A stretch of DNA of 64,000 nucleotides from Brumicola pallidula DSM 14239 = ACAM 615 (GCF_000428905.1 NZ_KE386814.1:186001-250000), one strand, 5' to 3'. Counted from the first letter of the stretch, positions 1 through 9,387 are shown. Program-made: numbers and translations. Notes: generated by a model not told the origin, from the sequence alone.

Positions 1-1
1 T

Positions 2-1054
2 ATCGGACTATTAGTATTTTTCCCATTACACCTAAATGCGCAGGAGCAAGAACAGAGATCACCAGTTAAACCTGCAGTAACAAACTCATCTCAAATAGAC
101 ACATTAACCAACAAAGAACACAGCATAGAATTGCCAGATACCACTCCCGTAGACTTGGCCTCCTTGACCAAAAAAGAGAGTTTAGCCGGCGTTTATGGCA
201 GCATATCTTCGGTAGGTTCGGATACTTTAGCCACGTTAATTTCACTATGGTCTGAGCAATTTAAAACCGTTTACCCGCATGTTAAATTTCAAATTCAAGC
301 ATCCGGCTCAGCCACAGCGCCACAAGCCTTAACACAAGGCACCGCGACAATAGGCCCAATGTCGCGAGCGCTGACAGCGACTGAAATCAGTCGCTTTACG
401 CAAAAATATGGCTACCCACCAACAACGCTTATTGTTGCCGTGGATGCAATTGCTATTTATGTTGAAAAAAATAATCCGTTACAATCGCTGACGCTACAGG
501 AAGTGGATGCGCTTTTTTCGGTGACTAGATTCTGTGGTTCATCTAAGAAGATAGACACTTGGACTGATATTGGTGTGACCAAGTTCGGTGAAAATCGAGA
601 AGTACTGTTATACGGCCGTAATTCTGCTTCAGGGACCTATGATTTATTTAAAAAACAAGCCTTGTGCGAAGGTGATTTTAAGGCCACGGTTAATGAATTA
701 CCGGGGTCATCATCAGTTGTATTATCGATTGCATCATCCGTTGGCGGGCTTGGCTATGCGGCGCTTGGGCAGTTTAACGAAAATGTTAAAGCGCTTTCTA
801 TTAGCACCGAAATCGATGGTGAAAATGATTATATAGAACCCAATACCGACAATGTAACCTCGGGTAAATATCCATTCTCTCGCTACTTATATATTGTGGT
901 CAATAAGCCACCCGATCAGCATTTACCAGTCTTGGAACGTGCATTTCTGACTTTTATTTTATCGAATGAAGGGCAGGATATGGTGAATAAAAATGGCTAC
1001 TATTCAATTAGTAAAGAACTCAGGGACAAGCAATTGGTCTCTATTTTACGTTAA
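2..1054 (+). CDS. PstS-like phosphate-binding periplasmic protein (5' end cut by window)
   Basis: The reading frame is open from base 2, so the gene starts left of the window. The visible N-terminus is the hydrophobic end of a signal peptide (IGLLVFFPLHLNAQ). The body is a type II periplasmic binding protein of the PstS family, with a GSDT segment, a SGSATAP loop, an MSR segment and GRNSASGTYDLFK (the R-x-x-S-x-S-G-T phosphate-binding pattern). In the family this protein captures inorganic phosphate in the periplasm. Here it sits upstream of a lipoprotein and a TonB-dependent receptor rather than visible pstCAB genes, so it may serve the outer-membrane system or an ABC transporter outside the window. 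A TTG at 131 lies downstream of the signal peptide and is not the real start. Confidence 0.88.
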   Translation: MGLLVFFPLHLNAQEQEQRSPVKPAVTNSSQIDTLTNKEHSIELPDTTPVDLASLTKKESLAGVYGSISSVGSDTLATLISLWSEQFKTVYPHVKFQIQASGSATAPQALTQGTATIGPMSRALTATEISRFTQKYGYPPTTLIVAVDAIAIYVEKNNPLQSLTLQEVDALFSVTRFCGSSKKIDTWTDIGVTKFGENREVLLYGRNSASGTYDLFKKQALCEGDFKATVNELPGSSSVVLSIASSVGGLGYAALGQFNENVKALSISTEIDGENDYIEPNTDNVTSGKYPFSRYLYIVVNKPPDQHLPVLERAFLTFILSNEGQDMVNKNGYYSISKELRDKQLVSILR

Positions 1055-1110
1055 TTAGGGCAATACGAGTCAAACAAGTCCCCGACGGCTACCATAAACA
1101 TATCAAATAC

Positions 1111-1134
1111 AAACTCAAACTCAAACTCAAACCC
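1111..1134. repeat. Hexamer tandem repeat AAACTC, nearly four copies
   Basis: Three exact AAACTC units are followed by a degenerate fourth, in the gap between the pstS-like gene and the lipoprotein gene and just upstream of the Pho-box-like site. It looks like a simple slippage repeat; no function can be read from it. Confidence 0.7.
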
Positions 1135-1169
1135 ATCCTCTTGTATTAAACTTTTGTGACAATACCGCT

Positions 1170-1203
1170 GTGTAACATAACTGTCATTTACATCAAGTAA
1201 TCT
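1170..1203 (+). promoter_or_regulatory. Pho-box-like promoter of the lipoprotein/receptor genes
   Basis: Two 7-mers with 11-bp spacing, GTGTAAC-ATAA-CTGTCAT (1170-1187), match the PhoB box pattern CTGTCAT-N4-CTGTCAT: the second half is perfect and the first matches 4 of 7. Ten bases downstream lies TAATCT (1198-1203), a weak -10. The same 10-nt spacing occurs at the two other Pho-box-like sites in this window. The site is about 55 bp upstream of the lipoprotein start. Confidence 0.6.
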
Positions 1204-1256
1204 GCTTTAAAAATTTTTAGTAGTAATTTCTTATTTTTGAAACATTGGAGAGCAAA

Positions 1257-4040
1257 ATGAACTTGAACGGACTATTTAGAGTTTCTGCAATTGCAGCTAC
1301 TTTGGCACTTGGCGCATGTGGCGGAGATATTAATATTTCTGAAGGCGATATTGTTGATAATAGTGTTGTAAACAATGACAACAGCAATAGCGGTACTCCG
1401 GTTACTCCTACTCCTGATGATACAAAACCAGGTTCAGTAGATACCGCTTTAAGTGCTCAAGTATCGACCGCGTTAGGTCAATCCATTGAAGTTAGAGAGC
1501 TTGTTGGTCGTCTTACTGATGCAGATGCTGTTAACGGTGTTATCACACTAACTAACGACACCGTCTGGGCATTAACTGGAGCGGTCTTCATTGGTAATGA
1601 TAAAGCAAACAGCGTCACCCTTAAAATCGAACCAGGCACTATTATTTTTGGTAGCGCTGGCGCCGATTATTTGGTTATCAGTCGAGATTCAAAAGTCGAA
1701 GCGCTAGGTACTGCGGCTTCTCCAATTATTTTCACTTCATACAATGACGTTATCGGTAACGAAGTTCAAGCTGGCCAATGGGGCGGTATGATCATTCTTG
1801 GTAATGCACCAACAACCAAATGTCCAATTGACGGAACTGATTGTTCACTGCAAGTAGAAGGCGCTGAAACTGGCGCAGTATTTGGTGGTGTAAACGATGC
1901 TGACAATTCGGGTATACTCAACTATGTTGTTGTTAAATACGCAGGTTTCGAAATTGCACCTGATAATGAATTAAACGGTATTACTTTTGGTGGTGTTGGT
2001 TCGGGTACAGAAATCGATTATTTACAAGTTCATGCAAACGCGGATGACGGTGTCGAATTCTTCGGTGGTTCAGTGAACGCTAAGCACCTTGTATTAACTT
2101 CAATTCAAGACGACTCAGTTGACTGGGACAATGGCTACAACGGTAAACTACAGTATGTCTATGTTGAACATGCAAGTGATGGCTCTGATGCTAACCGTGG
2201 TATTGAAGGTGACGGCGATGGCGGTGACGGCACCCCATTCTCACTTCCGAAAATTGCTAATATTACGATTATTGGTAATGGCTTCGATACTGCAGATGCT
2301 GACTCTGAAGGTGTTTTACTTCGTGACCAAACCGGTGCGAATATCATCAACATGCTAATTACTGGTCCAGCGGGTATGGGTGAGTGTTTAGAAATGGATA
2401 ATGACGCAACGGTTCAAGGTAACTTGGCCGACGGTGACATCACTATTACTCATTCAGTTATCGCTTGTGCGGAAGCATTTAACTTTACTGCACCCGATGT
2501 TGACTTAAATATCTGGTTCGGCACAGAGCAACAAGGAAATAGCATCATTGCTTTTGCTGACCGCGCTAACGTTGGTATCAACAGTGACGGTACCTTGACC
2601 GCGGAAAGTTCACTACGTACGTCTGGTGGCAATCCAGCAAGTTTAGACACCTATTTTGATACTAATGCATTTATCGGCGCAATTGGCGCTGATGATTGGC
2701 GTCAAGGTTGGGCGTTTGGTTTTGGTGGTGGTGAAGTCGGTGTGGTTACAGCAGCGTCAGGTTGTCCAGCAGGAACAACCACTATTCCAGCAGTAGATGG
2801 CACCACCAACACATGCCAGTTGTCTGGTCGCATTACAACTAACCTGCGTTTAACAGCGGGCAACCACTACGCGTTATCTGAAGCGGTGTTCATTGGTGGC
2901 GATAATACTGACAGTGCTACATTAATAGTCGACCCAGGCGTGGTTGTTTACGGAAGCTCAGGTGCGGATTATTTAGTGGTTAGCCGTGGTTCCAAAATTG
3001 AAGCGAACGGCACAGCAACGTCACCAATTACATTTACATCTAGTCAGCATGTTGCTAATGGCCTAACTGCCGGTCTAGCAAATGGTACCGCTGGTCAGTG
3101 GGGCGGTATGGTTATTTTGGGTAACGGTAAGTCTACCAAATGTCCACAAGACGGCACAGCTTGTGCGTTGCAAGTGGAAGGCGTGCAAGAAGGAGCTGTA
3201 TTCGGAGGTGATAATGATGCTGACAATTCAGGAACCTTGCGCTACGTCCGAGTTATGCATGGTGGTTTTGAAGTTGCTCCTGATAACGAATTAAACGGTA
3301 TTACTTTTGGTGCAGTCGGTTCAGGTACGGTTGTTGAGTATCTTCAAGTGCACAAAAACGCAGACGATGGTGTCGAGTTCTTTGGCGGTGCGGTTAATGC
3401 TAAGTACCTAGTTCTAACTGGTATTCAAGATGATTCAGTTGATTGGGACAACGGCTATAAAGGTAAAATGCAATTTGTACTGGTAAAACACGCAGATGAT
3501 AACTCAGATGCGAACCGTGGTATTGAAGGTGACGGTGATGGCGGTGAAGGTACTGCTTTTTCTAACCCAACGCTTGCTAACATGACGATTATTGGTAATA
3601 CCTTTGACACCGCTGACACTGATTCTGAAGGTGTTTTGTTGCGAGACCAAACTAACGCGCAGCTATATAACTTTGTGGTAACCGGTCCTGCAGGAATGGG
3701 CGAATGTTTCGAATCTGATTTATCAGATGGTGATATTACGCTAGAAGAAAACATGGACGGAACAAGTGCTACACAGTTAGTATTTCAGTCTTCGGTACTG
3801 GCTTGTGCTGAAAATATTAAAGATTCTGGTACCTTCGACCAACAAACCTGGTTCTTAGGTCAAGCTGGGAACTCAATAGCAGCAGACCAGGCCGCTGTAT
3901 TAAACGGGATCTTTACAATTGATGCTACAGCTCCTACTGACGTAACAACCTTAGATAGCTTCTTTACTCCGGTCGATTTCATTGGCGCGGTTAAAGATGC
4001 AAACAATGACTGGACTGCAAACTGGACAGTAGGTTTATAA
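1257..4040 (+). CDS. Large lipoprotein with two tandem ~400-residue repeats (beta-helix-like)
   Basis: The start is taken at ATG 1257 behind GGAG; an in-frame TTG at 1245 lies in the ribosome-binding region. The signal peptide ends in a lipobox (LALGAC, then GG), so the protein should be lipid-anchored. A low-complexity linker rich in N, D, P and T follows. The remainder is two copies of one unit (roughly codons at 1540-2740 and 2830-4035) sharing segments such as DNELNGITFG, GVEFFGG, QDDSVDWDNGY, DANRGIEGDGDGG and DSEGVLLRDQT. The G/D/N-rich short-strand pattern suggests a parallel beta-helix, and each copy has paired cysteines. Its place between a PstS-like protein and a TonB-dependent receptor, behind a Pho-type promoter, suggests a surface substrate-binding partner of the receptor. 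The exact function is unknown. Confidence 0.85.
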   Translation: MNLNGLFRVSAIAATLALGACGGDINISEGDIVDNSVVNNDNSNSGTPVTPTPDDTKPGSVDTALSAQVSTALGQSIEVRELVGRLTDADAVNGVITLTNDTVWALTGAVFIGNDKANSVTLKIEPGTIIFGSAGADYLVISRDSKVEALGTAASPIIFTSYNDVIGNEVQAGQWGGMIILGNAPTTKCPIDGTDCSLQVEGAETGAVFGGVNDADNSGILNYVVVKYAGFEIAPDNELNGITFGGVGSGTEIDYLQVHANADDGVEFFGGSVNAKHLVLTSIQDDSVDWDNGYNGKLQYVYVEHASDGSDANRGIEGDGDGGDGTPFSLPKIANITIIGNGFDTADADSEGVLLRDQTGANIINMLITGPAGMGECLEMDNDATVQGNLADGDITITHSVIACAEAFNFTAPDVDLNIWFGTEQQGNSIIAFADRANVGINSDGTLTAESSLRTSGGNPASLDTYFDTNAFIGAIGADDWRQGWAFGFGGGEVGVVTAASGCPAGTTTIPAVDGTTNTCQLSGRITTNLRLTAGNHYALSEAVFIGGDNTDSATLIVDPGVVVYGSSGADYLVVSRGSKIEANGTATSPITFTSSQHVANGLTAGLANGTAGQWGGMVILGNGKSTKCPQDGTACALQVEGVQEGAVFGGDNDADNSGTLRYVRVMHGGFEVAPDNELNGITFGAVGSGTVVEYLQVHKNADDGVEFFGGAVNAKYLVLTGIQDDSVDWDNGYKGKMQFVLVKHADDNSDANRGIEGDGDGGEGTAFSNPTLANMTIIGNTFDTADTDSEGVLLRDQTNAQLYNFVVTGPAGMGECFESDLSDGDITLEENMDGTSATQLVFQSSVLACAENIKDSGTFDQQTWFLGQAGNSIAADQAAVLNGIFTIDATAPTDVTTLDSFFTPVDFIGAVKDANNDWTANWTVGL

Positions 4041-4089
4041 CAACTCCAACGGTTTGAGAGCGTTTAGCTCGATAGTAAATTGATACGAG

Positions 4090-4111
4090 TGCGTTACTGA
4101 AGGGTAGCGCA
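4090..4111 (+). other. Intercistronic hairpin between lipoprotein and receptor genes
   Basis: TGCGTTAC and GTAGCGCA form an 8-bp stem (one G-U pair) with loop TGAAGG. There is no T-run, so it is more likely an mRNA-stability or partial-attenuation element than a terminator. Confidence 0.4.
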
Positions 4112-4189
4112 GTCGCGTTTCAAAGAGTCAGTTTTAGATGTTGCTTGATTTTAGGTATTATAAAAAAATTAGCAGCTAATGAGGTTAAA

Positions 4190-6862
4190 ATGAACCAGCC
4201 TACAAACAGGTTTTCGATCAAACAAGTGACACTTGCCGTGATGGCTTCGCTTGCGATAACTCAGCCAATTTTTATGCAATCTGCAATGGCTCAGCAATCA
4301 GATGAAGAAGAGGCAATTGAAGAAGTTGTTGCCACCGGAACAAGATTAAAAGGAACAGCAACCGCTGTTTTGGAAGAACGTAAAAACCAAGCTTTTGTGG
4401 CAGATATCTTGGGTTCTGAACAAATTTCAAGAACGGGTGACAGTGATGCCGCGTCTGCGCTTCGTCGTGTAACCGGTTTGACATTGGTTGATGGCAAGTT
4501 CATCTATGTTCGTGGTTTAGGTGAACGATATTCAAGTACGCAACTGAACGGGGCTGCTGTACCTAGCCCAGATCCAACCAGAAACGTTATTCCGTTGGAT
4601 TTATTTCCAGCTGATATCATTGAAAGTTTGTCCGTACAGAAGTCGTTTTCGCCTTCTATGCCCGCTTCTTTTGGTGGTGGTAATGTTAATATTCGCTTAA
4701 AAACGATCCCGACTCAGTTTATATTTAACGTATCCGGTAGTCTCGGTTACAACACCGAAAACTCCGGCGATGCGCTAGCTTATAACGGCGGAGATAAAGA
4801 TTGGCAAGGTCGCGATGATGGCACTCGTGCAGTCCCTTCTTCTATCGGCTCTCGCTGGCAAAATAAACAGTTCCTAGATTCACTTGAGCAAGACGTTGCG
4901 CTTTCGTTATTGCGCGATGTTAATCGTGACTACGACCCATTCTTAAAAAGTATTGGTCCCGACATGGGCTTCAGTTTTTCATTAGGTAACAGTTTTGATA
5001 TTGATGACAAGTGGCGGTACGGTTTTTTGCTTACAAGTAGTTACGATAATAAAACAAACGTCTCTCAAGAATACGAGCTTCAACAAGCTGATCGAGTGCA
5101 AGATTCGATAAATTTAGTGCGCTTCTTTGATGATATTTCAGTTACGGAGACAAGTGTTAAATGGTCAAACATGCTTAACTTAGGTATTGATTACAATCGT
5201 AATCATAGAGTTGATTATAGCTTGATCTTATTGAACGATACGCGCGATGAAATTAGCGAAAAATTTGGTAATACTGAAAACTTAAGTCAAGCTGAAGGCT
5301 TGCGTATTCGTGATGTTGAAGTTGAATATGAAGAACGTAAAATGTTTACTAACCAACTTCGTGGTATGCATACTTTCCCTCAATTCAATTTTGCGGGTGT
5401 TGATTGGAAATACAGTTTAGGACGTTCGGTGCGAAATGCGCCTGGAAACTTCGAGTCACGTTTTGTCATCAGTGACGAGAACAATGATGGTTTTTTTGAT
5501 GCAAGCAACGAAATTGCATTGAACAACTCAACTACCGCTGCACGATATTCATTTCAAACCTTACACGATAGATTGGAAAATGCGGGTTACAACGTCTCAC
5601 TGCCTTATTCTATAGGCAATTGGGAAATGGAGTTTAAATTCGGGGCTGATTTTCTAAGCAAAACACGGACAGCTGAAAATCGTCGTTTCGATATCAATAC
5701 GCGTGCATTTACTGGATCAGAATTATTGGTTGGAGACTCTTTTTTTAGCATCTTCAGTGATCAAGTCCTAGCGGATGAAACTAATTTTTCCGGTGCCGGT
5801 CCTGCTATTATCCGAGACACCACGATTGCTGGAGATGACTATGCTGCGGGTCAGAAAGTTGATGCTTATTATATTGAAGGTGATTTATTCTTTAAGAATA
5901 AATGGCGTTTCAGCGGTGGCGTGCGTTTTGAAGATTTTCGTCAAGTTGTTGCTCCGTTCGACCCAAGAACCAATCAATTCGATTTGCCGGATGAAGCTGA
6001 CCGTTCTCAGTTAGCCTTTCAAGAAGATGACTTTTATCCTGCTTTGGCGATGACGTACATTAAAGATGAAAGCATGCAGTTTAGAGCAAGTATTGGTCAA
6101 ACAGTGGTTCGTCCTGATTTACGCGAAGTATCATCTTCGACGTTTATTGACCCGCTAACTGAGTTTCCAATTGCGGGTACACCGGGTATTAATACCACGT
6201 CAATTATTAACTATGATTTGCGTTGGGAATGGTATCGCGAAGCTGGCAACAACTTGTCAGTGGGCTTGTTCTATAAAGACATGGATGCGCCAATTGAGTC
6301 GGTGCAATCGCCAGCGCAAGATGGCCCGCCTTTAATTCGTATCGCTAACGCTGAAACAGGTGAGTTGTATGGTGTCGAAGTGGAATTCTTGCAAGGCTTA
6401 GATTTCATTGGTAAAGGTGTTTGGGACAATATATTTGTGTCAGGTAACCTAACCCTGAGTGATTCTGAAATTCTATTGGATCGTCAGAGCATTGTTGAAC
6501 AAACTGGCGTATCAGCTGCAGTAACTAACTTAAAACGTCGCCTAACAGGGCACTCGCAATATGTAATGAATTTACAAGGTGGCTTCGACTCTGACAATGG
6601 TGAACATTCCCTTTCTGTTGTTTACAACGTGTTTGGTGAACGTATTCTGATACCGGGTATCGACGGTTTTGATGATAGTTACGAGCAACCGTTTCATTCC
6701 TTAGATACAGTTTATAAGTTTTATCCTAACTTCAACACCACCATGACGTTCAAAATTCAAAATATATTTGGCGAATCCAAGAAGCTAGAATTTGAAAACG
6801 TGTTATTGCGTTCTGAAACCAAGGGCCGTAAATTGAGTTTGTCAGTGAAGTATAATTTTTAA
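4190..6862 (+). CDS. TonB-dependent outer-membrane receptor
   Basis: The start is ATG 4190, six bases behind GAGG; an upstream in-frame TTG at 4145 has no such site. The protein has 890 residues. A signal peptide ends near SAMAQQ. A TonB-box-like EEVVATG follows, then a plug domain (EQISRTGDSDAASALRRVTG, VRGLGERYSSTQLNG, SFGGGNVNIRLKT) and a large beta-barrel ending in the outer-membrane signature LSVKYNF. There is no carboxypeptidase-regulatory-like domain, unlike the two Oar-like receptors elsewhere in the window. Position after a PstS-like protein and a Pho-type promoter, and before a complete TonB energy system, points to uptake of phosphate or a phosphorylated compound. The ligand is inferred, not shown. 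Confidence 0.93.
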   Translation: MNQPTNRFSIKQVTLAVMASLAITQPIFMQSAMAQQSDEEEAIEEVVATGTRLKGTATAVLEERKNQAFVADILGSEQISRTGDSDAASALRRVTGLTLVDGKFIYVRGLGERYSSTQLNGAAVPSPDPTRNVIPLDLFPADIIESLSVQKSFSPSMPASFGGGNVNIRLKTIPTQFIFNVSGSLGYNTENSGDALAYNGGDKDWQGRDDGTRAVPSSIGSRWQNKQFLDSLEQDVALSLLRDVNRDYDPFLKSIGPDMGFSFSLGNSFDIDDKWRYGFLLTSSYDNKTNVSQEYELQQADRVQDSINLVRFFDDISVTETSVKWSNMLNLGIDYNRNHRVDYSLILLNDTRDEISEKFGNTENLSQAEGLRIRDVEVEYEERKMFTNQLRGMHTFPQFNFAGVDWKYSLGRSVRNAPGNFESRFVISDENNDGFFDASNEIALNNSTTAARYSFQTLHDRLENAGYNVSLPYSIGNWEMEFKFGADFLSKTRTAENRRFDINTRAFTGSELLVGDSFFSIFSDQVLADETNFSGAGPAIIRDTTIAGDDYAAGQKVDAYYIEGDLFFKNKWRFSGGVRFEDFRQVVAPFDPRTNQFDLPDEADRSQLAFQEDDFYPALAMTYIKDESMQFRASIGQTVVRPDLREVSSSTFIDPLTEFPIAGTPGINTTSIINYDLRWEWYREAGNNLSVGLFYKDMDAPIESVQSPAQDGPPLIRIANAETGELYGVEVEFLQGLDFIGKGVWDNIFVSGNLTLSDSEILLDRQSIVEQTGVSAAVTNLKRRLTGHSQYVMNLQGGFDSDNGEHSLSVVYNVFGERILIPGIDGFDDSYEQPFHSLDTVYKFYPNFNTTMTFKIQNIFGESKKLEFENVLLRSETKGRKLSLSVKYNF

Positions 6863-6901
6863 CTGACACAAAAAGTTCATAAAACTCTGTTAATGCCTCA
6901 A

Positions 6902-6945
6902 AGCTGTACTATGTAGACCCTTTACAAACATAGTATGGCTTTTTT
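6902..6945 (+). terminator. Rho-independent terminator after the receptor gene
   Basis: A 12-bp stem (AGCTGTACTATG with CATAGTATGGCT, two G-U pairs) is followed by six T residues. It separates the lipoprotein/receptor unit from the DUF3450-TonB unit, which has its own Pho-box-like promoter just downstream. Confidence 0.85.
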
Positions 6946-6984
6946 CTATCTAGATGCAGCAAGACTTTCGCGAATATGACAGTT

Positions 6985-7018
6985 ATGTAATAAATCTGTA
7001 ATAGAATACCTCTATCCT
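6985..7018 (+). promoter_or_regulatory. Pho-box-like promoter of the TonB energy-transduction operon
   Basis: ATGTAAT-AAAT-CTGTAAT (6985-7002) is an 11-bp-spaced direct repeat matching the Pho box in 5 of 7 and 6 of 7 positions, with the preferred AT-rich spacer. TATCCT (7013-7018) lies exactly 10 nt downstream and can serve as the -10. It is about 75 bp upstream of the DUF3450 start. Confidence 0.65.
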
Positions 7019-7094
7019 TTGCGCAGATTTTGGCCTTGTCGTTGGTTTATTTTGCTAGCGCCTAGCTCGTTTATTTTGAACTTAGGATGCGTAT

Positions 7095-7862
7095 ATGAAG
7101 GTTTTTCAAACGTTAATAGCGACTGCAGTCACGTCAGTGTTACTTAGCACGGCGGCTCTTGCACAAGAAGATAGATATCTTGACCCAGCAGCCAAAAAGG
7201 CGACTGAAATTAATGAATCTGCGGTTAAGTCGCAAACTAAAATTAATAGCATCACTGATCAAATTGATGACAAACTTCAGCAGTTCAAAGCGCTAAGCAA
7301 AGAAATAGAAGGCTTAGACGTTTATAACGAACAACTACGTCGTCAAATAGCTAACCAAGACCAAGAGATGTTAGATCTCAACCAATCAATAGACGAAGTA
7401 AGTGTAATTGAGCGTCAAATTACGCCTTTGATGCTGAATATGATTACCGGCTTATCTCAGTTCGTCGAACTTGACGTGCCTTTCCTTGCCGAAGAACGCG
7501 GTAACCGAATCTTAGATTTACAAAACATGATGGATAGAGCTGACGTCACGTCATCTGAAAAATTTCGTCGCGTTATGGAAGCTTATCAAGTTGAAATGGA
7601 CTACGGCAAAACGATTGAAGCTTACCCTGGTTTGAAAGACATTAATGGACAAGAACGCTCGGTTGAATTTCTTCGCATTGGTCGCACGTCATTGATTTAT
7701 CAAACGCGTGACGGCAGCTATCAAGGTGCGTGGAACAAACAAACACAGCAGTGGGAAGAACTTGATTCAAGTTACAAAAACCAAATATCCAAAGGTTTAC
7801 GTATTGCGAAGAAACAGCTAGCACCGGACCTATTAATGGTTCCAGTCGCGATTACGGATTAA
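7095..7862 (+). CDS. DUF3450 periplasmic coiled-coil protein
   Basis: 255 residues with a signal peptide ending at AALAQ. Residues about 35-110 are rich in Q, E, K and I with heptad character, a likely coiled coil, followed by a compact C-terminal domain typical of DUF3450. In Vibrio and Alteromonadales this family is the first gene of TonB2-type clusters. It is inferred to be a periplasmic partner of the TtpC-type protein encoded 10 bp downstream. AGGA precedes ATG 7095. First gene of a tightly packed operon running to 12310. Confidence 0.88.
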   Translation: MKVFQTLIATAVTSVLLSTAALAQEDRYLDPAAKKATEINESAVKSQTKINSITDQIDDKLQQFKALSKEIEGLDVYNEQLRRQIANQDQEMLDLNQSIDEVSVIERQITPLMLNMITGLSQFVELDVPFLAEERGNRILDLQNMMDRADVTSSEKFRRVMEAYQVEMDYGKTIEAYPGLKDINGQERSVEFLRIGRTSLIYQTRDGSYQGAWNKQTQQWEELDSSYKNQISKGLRIAKKQLAPDLLMVPVAITD

Positions 7863-7872
7863 GGGAAAGATA

Positions 7873-9384
7873 ATGAAAACATTCTTTTGTAAGAGCATTT
7901 GTAAGAGCATTTGTAAGCGCATTTGTAAGCGCATTTGTAAGCGCATTTGTAAGAGCAGCAGCAACGCTATTTATAATACCAATACGCCAATGACATTTGT
8001 AAAATCGTTGTTAGCGGCAACGGCAGCTGTGGTTTTGTCATTTTCTGTGCAAGCACAGTCAGACACTGCACTTGACTTGGACGCGCTTCTTAAGCAATTA
8101 GAAGATGGTAAGTTCGCACAGTCAGAGCAAAACAGATCGCGTGAACAAGACTTTATGTCAAAGCGCACGCAACAAGATCAGATTTTGCGTGACACGCTGA
8201 AACTCCGTGATGCCCAATTGGCTTCTTCTGAGAAGCTAGAAACTCAATTTGAAGAGAATGAGTTTAAAATTACGGATTTAAACGGTGCTCTAGATAATCG
8301 CTTAGGTTCATTAAAAGAATTATTTGGTGTATTGCAACAAGTTGCTGGTGACACTAAAAATAAACTTTCTAACTCCATTATCTCAGCTCAAATTCCAGGT
8401 CGTTCGGAGTTCTTAGACATGATGGCTCAGTCGATGGGTAAATCCACTAAACTCGCATCAATTGCTGAAATTGAGCGTGTTTGGTTTGAAATTCAACGAG
8501 AAATGACCGAGTCAGGCAAAGTCACTCGTTTTAACACCGATGTGGTTGAAGCTGGTGGCCAGAAAGTGAATAAAGAAGTCGTGAGAGTCGGCCCATTTGC
8601 GCTGGTTTCTGATGGTAAGTACTTAGAATATCAAGGTGCAACAGGGGTTGTTTCTGAATTACTACGTCAACCAAAAGACCGTTTTGTTAATTCAACTACT
8701 GAGTTACAAAATTCGTCAGGTGAATTGGTCACCTTTGGTTTGGATCCAACGGGAGGCTCTATTCTTGGCTTGCTAATTCAAGCGCCTTCATTAGAAGAGC
8801 GTATTCATCAAGGCGGATTAGTGGGTTATATCATCATTGCTGTTGGTGCTGTGGGTATTTTGGTCGCTTTCTGGCGCTTTATTGTGTTATCGCTAGTCAC
8901 CGCTTCGGTTAGTCGTCAATTGAAGTCAGATACGTTATCGAGCAACAATCCATTAGGCCGCGTTTTGAAAATAAAAGAAAATTACCCTGATGTAGATACC
9001 GAAGCTTTAGAGCTGCATTTAACAGAAGCAATTTTAGGTGAAGTACCCAAGTTAGGTCGTTACTTAACCTTGGTCAAAATGATTTCAGTGGTTGCGCCTT
9101 TGGGCGGCTTGCTGGGAACAGTAACCGGTATGATTGTGACGTTCCAACAAATCACCTTGTTTGGTACTGGTGACCCGAAAATTATGGCGGGTGGTATTTC
9201 ATCGGCATTAATGACAACGGTGCTCGGTTTGGTTGTCGCTATTCCAACAACCCTGCTTTATGCACTGTTGAGTACGCAAAGTAAAAATGTTGTGATGATT
9301 CTACAAGAACAGTCTGCTGGTGTTATTGCGGAGCGTGCTGAGAAGCAAGCTGCTAAGCAATCTGTTCAGCAAGCCAAGGCGTAA
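7873..9384 (+). CDS. ttpC: TtpC-like MotA/TolQ/ExbB protein with long periplasmic N-terminus
   Basis: The C-terminal third carries the MotA/TolQ/ExbB proton-channel fold (one membrane segment near residues 315-335 and two near 410-470, with PLGGLLGTVTGMIVTFQQIT). It is preceded by a long periplasmic region. This is the layout of TtpC, the extra component of Vibrio TonB2 systems that helps drive outer-membrane receptors. The start at ATG 7873 has an AGGGA site. The first 39 codons include six 12-bp repeats coding (F/I)CK(S/R), placed before a good signal peptide that itself begins with an ATG at 7990 (MTFVKSLLAATAAVVLSF). ATG 7990 lacks a clear ribosome site, so the mature protein may arise from either start. 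The C-terminus ends three bases before exbB. Confidence 0.9.
   Translation: MKTFFCKSICKSICKRICKRICKRICKSSSNAIYNTNTPMTFVKSLLAATAAVVLSFSVQAQSDTALDLDALLKQLEDGKFAQSEQNRSREQDFMSKRTQQDQILRDTLKLRDAQLASSEKLETQFEENEFKITDLNGALDNRLGSLKELFGVLQQVAGDTKNKLSNSIISAQIPGRSEFLDMMAQSMGKSTKLASIAEIERVWFEIQREMTESGKVTRFNTDVVEAGGQKVNKEVVRVGPFALVSDGKYLEYQGATGVVSELLRQPKDRFVNSTTELQNSSGELVTFGLDPTGGSILGLLIQAPSLEERIHQGGLVGYIIIAVGAVGILVAFWRFIVLSLVTASVSRQLKSDTLSSNNPLGRVLKIKENYPDVDTEALELHLTEAILGEVPKLGRYLTLVKMISVVAPLGGLLGTVTGMIVTFQQITLFGTGDPKIMAGGISSALMTTVLGLVVAIPTTLLYALLSTQSKNVVMILQEQSAGVIAERAEKQAAKQSVQQAKA
7886..7956 (+). repeat. 12-bp tandem repeat, about six copies, at the 5' end of ttpC
   Basis: Units of TTTGTAAG(A/C)GCA run from 7886. 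The unit length is a multiple of three, so copy-number changes stay in frame and add CK(S/R)(F/I) blocks. A single related copy, TTTGTAAAATCG, occurs at 7996-8007 just after the internal ATG 7990. Confidence 0.9.
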
Positions 9385-9387
9385 GTC

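Noticed and set aside
2159-2353. Open frames on the reverse strand inside the lipoprotein gene
   Set aside because: They occur at equivalent places in both repeat copies and mirror the coding strand; shadows of the real gene.
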